Assembly (NCBI RefSeq): GCF_036711975.1
Contig: NC_091971.1
Span: forward strand, 32,929,501 to 32,993,500
Length of the DNA: 64,000 nt
Reading direction: 5' to 3'
Source of the DNA: Onthophagus taurus
Lineage: Eukaryota > Arthropoda > Insecta > Coleoptera > Scarabaeidae
Each line of letters starts with the position of its first letter. Position 1 is the stretch's first letter. The notes beneath the pieces are model-generated. The model ran no database searches, was not told where the DNA came from, and saw nothing but the letters and a program-made list of their open reading frames with translations. Of this stretch, positions 55,990 through 64,000 are shown piece by piece. A program made the translations under genes and the position numbers.

Positions 55990-57190
55990 AATGATTAAAG
56001 GAACAACAGTAAATGAAAGCCGGACGGATCCTTTGTTGATAATTTTTGGCATGAAGACGACAAAGAGAGGTTTTTGAAATGTTAGAACCAAGATGGATAC
56101 CAGTCGATTGAAACAAGTGATGAAAGAGATGATTTAGCGAAGTCAGATGGCCGGGCTTTGGAGAAATTTAAACGCAACAGGGGCTGACGTTTTTGTACTC
56201 GGGCCCCACTGGAGATGGCGCAGAAAAAGGGTAGTTACAGGACGGTAAATGAAATGATAGAAAAGATCAGTTAAAAGGATATCTTATTTTTATACAGGTA
56301 GGTCCGTTACTAATGGGATACAGAGCAACAGTGAATTCCTTACATTAAATTATTACGATTTAACCCAATTTATGTTAATCCAATTGTTAATAATAACGAA
56401 GATACAGATTGTTCTTCGTTTAGTTGACAATAAAAGCTATTAGAATACTGGTATGAACATAAAGCCACCAACTCTTAATAAAATTAAAACAGCCCTCAAG
56501 CAGATCAGTAATGGAAAGGTACCAGGCGTACACAACATTGCACCTGAAGTACTAAAACAAGATATTTAAACTACTGTTGGATTATTACACCCATCACTTA
56601 AGAAGATATAGACAGAAGAAAAGTTGCCTAGGGACTGGAAATATGGAATAATAGTGAAACTACCAAAGAAAGGGAATATCAGTAATTGTAACAACTGGCG
56701 AGGCATCACTCTTTTGTCAGTGCCAAGTAAAGTAATGTCGAGGAGGCAGCAAGCAGGATTCCATAAACAAAGAAGTTACGTTGATCTTATCAATGCAGAG
56801 TACACTCTACTTGACTTTCATCCACTTTGAGGCATATTCTGTAAGAATCATTGTTATCAGGAAGATGTATGAAGATTATAAGTGTCAAGTAATGCATAAT
56901 GGAAAATTTACCAATCTTATCCAGGCAAATTCTGGATGGATTCTTGGGGGTTGCAAGATAGACCTACTTTCATAGAGATTTTGTGACATTGTAAAGCTGA
57001 GAAAACTTTAAAACCAAGCAACAGAACTAAAAGTCAATATTCAAAAAACGATGGAAAAAATCCAAGCTAAGTTAACAGTGAATGGAAGAGACTTGGAACT
57101 AGTAAAAACATTCGTGTACTTTGATAGCATTGTTGAGAAAGGTGGAGGGACACAGGAGGATGTAAAGAAAGGAATATAGAGTAAATGGGA
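55990..57190 (+). pseudogene. LINE relic: endonuclease and RT pieces
   Basis: Endonuclease remnants in the 56060-56280 part (SEVRWPGFGEI, then TQQGLTFLYSG, the AP-endonuclease block of CFDP2-like LINE proteins). RT remnants: PRDWKYGIIVKLPKKGN, NNWRGITLLSVPSKVMSR, QAGFHKQRSYVDLI, EDYKCQVMHNGKFTNLIQ with NSGWILGG where NSGVRQGC is usual, and VNGRDLELVKTFVYFDSI near 57080. Large deletions remove the palm (no FADD). Old copy. Confidence 0.72.
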
Positions 57191-57272
57191 CATTCCTGCT
57201 ATCGTACCCTATCTAGCGAAATAAAAACGTTGATCATAATTTTTGAGTGTTAAAAAATCCCAATTTATTATA

Positions 57273-58010
57273 CAGGGTGTCACACAAAAAACGCCCCAAG
57301 CTGTAACTCTGTCATGTTCATTCCGATTTTCATGAGCGAGGTAACAAATGAAATGGTTTGATGAATACTATGATTCATGCTACAAATAAACTTTTTCCAA
57401 CGCTATCTTCAATTTCAAGCGATTATCAACTTTTGATTTTCAAATTGCTCGGTATATTTTTCTACACGTTATTGTATAGAGATTTTTTTTCTGAACCCAA
57501 TGATGTAAATACAGCAGAGAAAAACAACTAAAACATTTTCCGAACATTGTCTTAGTCACTTCTGTAATACTGTAGTGTGCTATGGAAGAAATAACGCGCA
57601 CAACTAACAGTCATTAAATGTTATTTCAATGTCCGAAGCAGTTGTAAATGATATTTATAAGGTGTTTTTTTTTCCCATGGCACACTAAAGTATAACGGAA
57701 ATAACTTTAAGAGAATGTTAGGAAACTATTTTAATGTTTTTCTATGGTACAATTACAATTAATGTTGATATATTGTACAGCAATGGGTTCATAAAAAAAA
57801 ATCCGTATCCAATAACGCGAAGAAAAACATACCGAGTAATTTGAAAATCAAAAGTTGATAATCGCTTGAAATTGAAGATGGCGTTGGAAAAAGTTTATTT
57901 GTAGCATGAATCATAGTATTCATCAAACCTTTTCATTTGATACCTGGCTCATGAAAATTGGAATGTAAATGACAGAGTTACACCTTGCGGCATTCTGGTG
58001 TGACAACCTG
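57273..58010. mobile_element. Palindromic TA-flanked MITE
   Basis: Starts CAGGGTGTCACACAAAAAAC at 57273 after TA and ends with a related inverted sequence (GTGTGACAACCTG) at 58010 before TA. Inverted repeats of ~300 bp, including GATTATCAACTTTTGATTTT against AAAATCAAAAGTTGATAATC. No transposase. Confidence 0.78.
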
Positions 58011-58016
58011 TATATA

Positions 58017-58297
58017 CAGGTGTCTTTTCTCTGTTAATATTGCATTTAAAATGGATGCACAGTACATCAATGAATTCAGAAAAACAAACTGTACCCAATG
58101 AAGCGAAGAAAAATATACGCAGCAATTTGAAAAACAAAAGTTAGTAATTATTTGAAATTGAAAATGGCGTTGTAAAAAATTTATTTGTAGCATGAATCAT
58201 AGTATTTATAAAACCATTTCATTTGATACCTGGGTCATGAAAATCGGAATGTAAATAACAGAGTTACAGGTTGGGGCGTTTTTTGTGTGACACCCTG
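58017..58297. mobile_element. Second, truncated copy of the same MITE
   Basis: CAGGTGTCTTTTCTCTG begins after TATATA at 58011-58016. From about 58090 it repeats the right arm of the previous element (GTTAGTAATTATTTGAAATT..., GCGTTTTTTGTGTGACACCC) and ends CCCTG at 58297 with TA after it. Most of its left arm is missing. Confidence 0.7.
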
Positions 58298-58309
58298 TAT
58301 TATTTAATC

Positions 58310-58452
58310 TATTAAACGTTATTGTTACAAAAAGTATGAGCTTTTTGTCATCAAATGACAGTTTATTAAAAATAAATAAAAGATTCAATTTACCAAATTT
58401 TGATAGCACTTTTCGTTTTCGAAATATATGCAAAAATGTACTTTATCCCCAA
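58310..58452. mobile_element. Pogo-like TIR relic (left of LINE)
   Basis: TTTGATAGCACTTTTCGTTTTC resembles TTCGATAGCTATTTTCGTTTTC in the arm of the pogo-like element at 15971-18406. It continues after the LINE at 60285-60400. Confidence 0.55.
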
Positions 58453-60270
58453 GAATAGCGTATGGAGAGGGGGAGGGGATTCCGGAGGGATGGAAAGTGG
58501 GGGTAATTTGCCCAGTATATAAAAAGGGTAATAAGGGAAGGGTAGAAAGCTACAGAGGAATTAACCTACTAGACTCGGCATACAAGGTATACACGAAGAT
58601 ACTGCTGGGAAGACTGGAGGAGGAGATGGAGTTGGGGGAAATTTTGCCGGATGGGCAGGCAGGCTTTCGGAAGGGAAGGGGAGCAATCGACAACGTGTAC
58701 GTGTTGAAGCATCTGGCAGATAGAGAGCTGGATAAGAAGGGAGGGAAATTGTACGCCCTGTTTATAGATTTGAAGGCGGCTTGTGATAAGGTGGATAGGG
58801 GAAAGTCGTGGGAGGAGATGGGGAGGAGAGGGATCACGGAACACCTAATTGCGAGAGTGAAGGAAATATACATGGAGACTATGGCTAGGATAAAAGTGGG
58901 AGATAAGCTGAGCGACGTGTTTTGAACGACGAAGGGACTGAGGCAGGGATGTCCGCTGAGCCCAAGTCTGTTTGCACTGTATACGGCGGACCTGGAGGAT
59001 AGATTGGGGAAGGGGCAAATGGGAGGGTTGGTGGTGGGAGGTAGAAAGGTGCATATGTTAGCATACGCGGATGACATGGTGGTCATGGCGAGAGAAGCGG
59101 TGGAGATGAAAGATATGATAAAGACATTGGAAAGATATTTTAGGGGGAAGGGGCTGGAAGTAAATGTGGGGAAGACAAGGATGATGAAGTTTTGTAAGGG
59201 GGGAGAAAAAGAACAGAAAACTGGAGATGGGAGGGAAAAGAGATCGAGGAGGTTAGGGAGTATACTTACTTGGGGTATGTGTTCAGGGAGGGGTCGCATG
59301 TGATAGCTATGGCAAAAAAGGCGAATAAGGTGATGGGACAAGTATGGGGTTGGGGGAAGAGAGTCTTTGGAAGGAATGTGGCAGCGAGGAAGATTATGAT
59401 TGAAGGTCTGGTTAGCAGTGTGATGATGTATGGAGCAGAGGTATGGGGATGGAGAGAGCAGGCAATGCTGGAGGACGTGCAAGCTAGATACTGGAGATGG
59501 GTGCTTGGGGTGGCGAGAGAAACACCGGGGTATATAGTGAGGGAAGAGGTAAAGGTGGATAAAGTCAGAGTGAAGGGGGGCAGGAGAGCAGTGAAATATG
59601 AAGAAAGAATAGAAGGGAGGCCAAACTGCGGGATCTTGGGGGAGTGTTGGAGGGAAATTAGAGAAAGATCAAATATGGGAAAGGAGACAGAGACAACTAT
59701 TATAGACGAGCGGGCTACTCGGTAACTGAGATAAATAGTAGACGAAGGGTGGGTAGGGAGATGTGGAAGACAGGAAAGAAGGACACAAATAAAAGAGGGG
59801 AGGTATAACGAAAGGTACAGGGACGTAATTACGGAGGGGTTGCCTAGATACTTGTTATTGGAAGGAGATGAGGAAGGGAAGAAGTTGGTGGCTAGGTTCC
59901 GTTCTGGAAACGAGGAGAGAGCGAACAAATACTGGCTGGCCGATGAGGAGAGGTGGTGTAGGCTATGCAGGGAGGAATGGGAAACGTTGGAACATATGTT
60001 GAATGGGTGCAGTGAGTTGAGGGAGGAGGAGTTGGACCGAGGGCAGATCTTAGGAGAGGGGGGAGAGGGGAAACGATGGATGAGAATGGTTGTGGGGGTG
60101 AGGAGACAAAGGGATGGATGAGGGGAGGATTGGGCCGAGGAGCCGAGGATATGGAAATGGAGGAAGAGGGTGGAGGGTGAAAATAATATACTAATGGCAT
60201 ATATTATATTAGGATGTATTAAGGGGAAAATTGTAATTATCAAAAACAATAAATGCTTATTAATTAATAA
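58453..60270 (+). mobile_element. G-rich LINE with 14-bp target duplication
   Basis: Bordered by TACTTTATCCCCAA at 58439-58452 and 60271-60284, an exact 14-bp duplication expected from target-primed reverse transcription. The insert is far richer in G (and poorer in T) on the coding strand than anything nearby. 5'-truncated: it starts within the RT, without endonuclease. The 3' end lacks poly-A and has a TTAATTAATAA-type end. Confidence 0.88.
58460..60180 (+). pseudogene. LINE reverse transcriptase, stops and frameshifts
   Basis: The first frame (to a TGA at 58923) reads IPEGWKVGVICPVYKKGNKG, VESYRGINLLDSAYKVYTKI, GQAGFRKGRGAIDNVYVLKH and LFIDLKAACDKVDRGK (motif A). It continues in frame with GLRQGCPLSPSLFALYTADL (motif B) and MLAYADDMVVMAREA (catalytic DD near 59060-59090). 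A shift near 59240 leads to EYTYLGYVFREGS (59255-59300) and MYGAEVWGWREQAMLEDVQA; later shifts give the C-terminal Cys-rich block RWCRLCREEWETLEHML (59950-60000). I recognise this LINE type as very abundant in Hymenoptera and present in other insects. The long antisense open stretches here are by-products of its composition. Confidence 0.82.
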
Positions 60271-60284
60271 TACTTTATCCCCAA

Positions 60285-60400
60285 ACTTTCAACCCCTAAA
60301 ATCCCTTATTTTGGTCCATTCTATGGCTGTACCAAATTTAATCGAAATCGGCGTGCCACAGTTGTGTTACTTTCCTTGTCAGTATAGAAAAGTTAAAAGA
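60285..60400. mobile_element. Pogo-like TIR relic (right of LINE)
   Basis: CCATTCTATGGCTGTACCAA matches CCATACTATCGCTGTACCAA at 18340, followed by AATCGAAATCGGCGTG and TTACTTTCCTTGTCAGTA, the equivalent of the CTTCCCTTGTGAG end. Confidence 0.6.
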
Positions 60401-61350
60401 AGGAATTTTGATGGGCCGCAAATTCGTACTCTTATAAACAACGATGATTTCACAAACCTGACTTAAGTTGACTTGGAAGGATGGACAAGCTTATACGTAT
60501 ATTTGTTGTTGTCGACTTCGTAGTAAATAGTTATTTTGAGCATGTAAGGATTTTTGATAGAAAAACGTAATGGATTTACTAAACATCTCCACGTAAATAG
60601 GGGAAATTGTAATCGTAATGGGAACCCTATCCTAGAAAAAAATAATTTCCAGTTTCGTTACCATTATCATTATTTCCTGGAAATACACAAGGAAAAATTA
60701 AAAGTTAGCATGGTACACAATATTTATCAAACCATTCCCTTTGCTATCTAGCCTGTGAAAATCGAAATAAATTACTTTCCGTTTAAATTGTTTATCAAAG
60801 TTCGTTTAATCACGTTTGACAGGAATTACTAAAACAAAATTTATATTCGTTGAAATACGCTGGAAAAGATAAGCTACGCTTGGCTAACCAATCACGAATT
60901 GATCAAAAATGCCCCAGTTTATTTCCGTCCGCACAATTCATATTTACCACGAAATTGTGGAAAGAGGTTGATTGAAATAAGGATTCCTAGAAACGCATTA
61001 ATTCTTTTGATCGTTGTGTTTAAGATGACGATTTTAAACTTCTAACTTGAGCAGAGGCAAAATAAACTAAGTGGAACGAGACGAATAAATTTTGGAAGAT
61101 GCTCGATGCTTATAAATTTTCCTACACCCATCGGAAATTATTATTATGTGTAATGTCAGTTTCTATGGTATAAAAATGGCTCGAAGTAACCCCAACAAAG
61201 AAACAAGAATTCAAGTCGATTATTCTAAGTGGACATCTTATAGGATCTCCGTTACCAAGTAATATTCGAAGTCATGTAGTAGATAACGTAGAGATCCGTG
61301 AGGCTTTTACCATATAGAGCAGAATCACTTTAAATAGATTAAAAAATGTG
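60401..61350. other. Spacer without recognised gene
   Basis: AT-rich; contains no long open frame with a recognisable domain, and no inverted repeat that I could pair. Confidence 0.4.
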
Positions 61351-61353
61351 GTA

Positions 61354-61551
61354 CAGTTAAACCTCGACTTATACGACCCCGTCTTACGCGCCCCCGTACT
61401 TACGCGGTTTTTCTAACGGTAGCGCTTTGAGGTTTTCGACATTGGAATTTATTTAAAAAAAGAGATCGAGACATGTTAGCTACTTACTTTTTTTTCTAAC
61501 TCTTATAGTTTCCAAGATAGCCTATTCGGACATCGAATTTGAACAACCATG
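61354..61551. mobile_element. Fragments of a Tigger-like end and of a mariner end
   Basis: TA followed by CAGTTAAACCTCGACTTATA at 61352 is a pogo/Tigger-style terminus; only ~80 bp remains. From about 61465, GAGATCGAGACATGTTAGCT ... CTATTCGGACATCGAATTTG is a diverged right end of the mariner family that starts at 61554, directly abutting it. Confidence 0.55.
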
Positions 61552-62180
61552 TACAGGTGTCCCAATTTCGATGTCCGCATAGGCTATCTCCGAAACTAAA
61601 AGAGATAAAAAAAAAGTAGCTTACATGTCATGATCTCGTTTTTCGAAAAAATGTTAATGCCGAAAACTCCGAACAGTTATCGTCTTTTGTTTTCGCCCTA
61701 TCGGCAAAAACTGAAAATTTTGCGAAAACGACACTCGCAAATATCTCACTTATTATCAAAGATGGAGTATTATAAATAAAACATTATATGGGCTACTTTT
61801 TACGAAGAATTCAGCGGCGTACGTAGAATTTTTTTCCCATCTTTTATTTTCGAGATTTTAGACGTAACTTTATTTTTTTAAATGGAAACCATAGTTGGCT
61901 ATGACTAAAAATAATTTGTTATTTTCTTCTGATAACAAATATATATAGTTTGTAGGGTATATTTCTTATGGTTATTGAATAATTAACAAAAATTCATTTT
62001 GTTCTGTCTAAAACTAATGTATGTATTTAAAAGTTAATGTTGCTATGGTGATAACCATACATACTATGATGGAACATAATGTATCAAATAATTGCCAAAG
62101 TTTGTATTTAAAAATTCGATATCAACTCTGGCATTATATGTTAAGTGTCAAAGTATAACAAAACTGAATAAAACTTTACA

Positions 62181-62835
62181 ATGAATTTCGAAAATTATGA
62201 AAAATGTAACATGATGGAATGCTATATGTTATCAGATAAGAATGCGACGTTAGCCGCTTAATTTTATTTCACAAGATATCCAGAAAGAAGACAACCGCAC
62301 GTACGAACCTTCAGCCGGTCAGCAGAAAATTTAATAGATATTTGGTCCTTCCCCAAACCACATACAAAAACATACCAAAATGACCTGCAAGAGAAATTGC
62401 AACAAGACGTCTGACCCAAAAGACACCGCTCCCGAATATGAAAGAAAAATAAGTATAAACCGTACAAAGCGGGGTTAACTCATTATTTACGTGCCGGAGA
62501 TGTCAATCGAAGATTAGAATTTTGTAGATGATATTTAAAAAAATTAAATAATTTGCTGTTTGTTCAAAATGTAATCTGGACCGATGAAGTCTCTGAGTGT
62601 TCAAAGAAGATGAAGAAGGGGTTCAATGTATGGTGTGCCCTTTTAGATAATAGAATTTTGGCATATAGTATCTACCATAAAAACTTAAACTCAGGGAAAT
62701 ACCTCAATATATTAAGGCAGCACATTGAGCCTTTGGACGACAATTTGCCACTAAATATGTCTCAAATGATATATTTTCAATATGACGGAGCACCAGCACA
62801 TAATGCCAGAGTTGTTAGTGAATTTTTAAATACTA
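62181..62835 (+). pseudogene. Mariner transposase of copy 2, defective
   Basis: MNFENYEKCNMMECYMLSDK starts as in copy 1, but a TAA interrupts it after NATLAA. Then ERRQPHVRTFSR, HYLRAGDVNRRLEFCR, NVIWTDEVSECSKKM (first aspartate), GFNVWCALLDNRILAYS and YFQYDGAPAHNARVV (second aspartate). The coding region is cut by the MITE at 62845, and the third catalytic region is missing, as in copy 1. Confidence 0.8.
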
Positions 62836-62844
62836 CTACAAACT

Positions 62845-63597
62845 CAAGGACAGTAGAATCTAACAGGACTGCTACATTCATTGTTGTGACAGCCTACCAG
62901 CAAACTACGTCACACCATTTTCCACGCCTAGCTGTTGTTATAGTCTATAGTTCATTTTTTTTCTATAATACCTGTCAAATTGTTGTAAAGTTGGCAAAAC
63001 TAACAGGGAGCTTTGTTATATGATGTTTTGAAATAAATATGTCACACTGACGTTTAAGCTTTCGTTATTCAAAAAGGAAACGTGCATAAAAAAATGTTGT
63101 GGGGTGTGTATTTGGCATTTATTTACCTACAAAAGGTGTTTTGTTCTATTTAATTGCTATGTAGCTAGCACGTCTTTACAATAAATATGTACTTGATTAA
63201 AATCGTATTTATCTAAAAATTTATTAGTGTTTTAACCTCAATTATTTAGTTACTGAAAATGTTGCTAAAAATCAGGAAAACAACATAAATTTTATAAGGG
63301 TCCTAGATAATGCCAACAGAAACCCTAAAAAATTTACATTGACAAGTATTATAGAAAAAAAACGAACTATATGCGTTTGCTGTGTGTTTTTAGAGGTTAT
63401 ATAGAGGTTTATAGACGTATTCATATTAGTTTTGAAGTTTTATGTTTTTAGACGTTAATGTCTATCATATAACCTCTAAAAACATAGACAGTTATCAGGC
63501 GTGGCAAATAGTGTGACGTAGAGTGCGGGCAACCAACCCGTAGTCGACTACAAAAATACAATGGATGTAGCAGTCCTGTTAGATTCTACTGTCCTTG
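62845..63597. mobile_element. MITE with 9-bp target duplication (Mutator-like), long copy
   Basis: CAAGGACAGTAGAATCTAAC opens and its complement closes it. CTACAAACT flanks it at 62836-62844 and 63598-63606. At 753 bp it is ~456 bp longer than the 297-bp copy at 20272; the extra part includes GTTTTGAAATAAATATGTCA-type AT-rich sequence. The shared inner repeat TTTTTAGAGGTTATAT occurs here too. Confidence 0.88.
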
Positions 63598-64000
63598 CTA
63601 CAAACTTTGGCAATAATTGGAAACAATGCTTTCCCTCATGGTATGGTTATCACCATAACAACATTAAGTTTTAAATACATACAATAGTTTTAGAAAGAAC
63701 AAACAAAATTGATACATTATATTCCATCCTAGTATGTATGGTTATCACCATAGCAACATTAACTTTTAAATACATACATTAGATTTAGATGGAACAAAAT
63801 GAATTTTTGTTAATTATTCAATAACTATAAGAAATATACCCCACAAACTATATATATTTGTTATCAGAAGAAAATAACAAATTATTTTAAGTCATAGCCA
63901 ACTATGGTTTCCATTTAAAAAAATAAAGTTACGTCTAAAATCTCGAAAATAAAAGATGGGAAAAAAATTCTACCTACGCCACTGAATTCTTCGTAAAAAG

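Larger units (their letters stand above)
61554..64000. mobile_element. Mariner-type element, copy 2 (runs off window), with embedded MITE
   Basis: Starts CAGGTGTCCCAATTTCGATG after TA at 61552-61553 and matches copy 1 (19626-21875) in inverted orientation throughout. The right TIR begins after 63606 and is cut by the window edge, about 240 bp short of the expected end. It contains the same MITE at the same position. Confidence 0.88.

Noticed and set aside
55990..57190. Host gene with endonuclease (CFDP2-like) domain
   Set aside because: The endonuclease block is followed by degraded LINE RT motifs and stops; LINE proteins are often misnamed this way.
58550..60249. Two long minus-strand open stretches (310 and 327 codons) opposite the G-rich LINE
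   Set aside because: They are Pro/Ser/Leu-rich antisense readings of a purine-rich coding strand. The plus strand carries clear RT motifs, so the antisense frames are artefacts of composition.

Overview
This is a gene-poor, AT-rich, repeat-dense stretch of an insect nuclear genome. The insect assignment rests on two Rebers-Riddiford cuticle protein genes with TATA promoters and 70-bp introns, a spliceosomal PPWD1 gene, and the typical arthropod mix of transposons (DD41D mariners, PIF/Harbinger, hAT, Penelope, Jockey/R1-like LINEs). A beetle or other holometabolous insect is plausible, but the sequence alone does not settle the order. I see no tRNA, rRNA, CRISPR array or prokaryotic operon.

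Host genes, all on the minus strand: (1) PPWD1 (8168-9719), one long exon ending at a GTAAGT donor. The last ~110-125 codons are not in the 8.1 kb that remain downstream. (2) A three-exon RR-1 cuticle gene (36987-38050, 130 aa). (3) A two-exon RR-1 cuticle gene (44565-44985, 116 aa). (4) A probable terminal exon of an unidentified gene (55371-55576).

Almost everything else is mobile DNA, often nested. Left to right: an inverted Penelope pair (1-2010); a TA-flanked MITE (3741-4365) beside a LINE 3' end; a 2.75-kb Foldback element with 9-bp target duplications (5120-7869); PPWD1; a ~187-bp tandem repeat split by an 8,000-bp TA-flanked composite (10471-18470). That composite holds a 2.96-kb PIF/Harbinger element, a 1.1-kb CACAGG-ended element and a pogo-like element with ~880-bp terminal inverted repeats (TIRs). 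Next come two abutting mariners (18881-21875), a pogo relic, a Penelope copy split by a LINE (23000-26866), a DD41D mariner with almost perfect ~215-bp TIRs (28406-30046), and LINE relics that carry a solo LTR (30958-31746) and a hAT-derived element (34269-35086).

Between the two cuticle genes lies a fold-back MITE split by a Jockey-like LINE (40098-43498). To their right is a head-to-tail chain of TA elements: a 1.18-kb palindromic MITE, a decayed mariner and a mariner with an uninterrupted DD41D transposase. A complete hAT element with an intact 472-aa transposase follows (51631-53599). The right end holds a LINE relic, paired MITEs, a G-rich LINE with a 14-bp target duplication (58453-60270), and a second copy of the 19626-21875 mariner running off the edge. 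Both copies of that mariner carry the same 9-bp-duplication MITE at the same site.

Two transposases look potentially functional (mariner 49537-50568; hAT 51847-53265). The Harbinger transposase (12464-13570) keeps its catalytic residues, but its partner ORF has a one-base frameshift. Target duplications and nesting order were read directly from the sequence; family names come from motif recognition without database searches.
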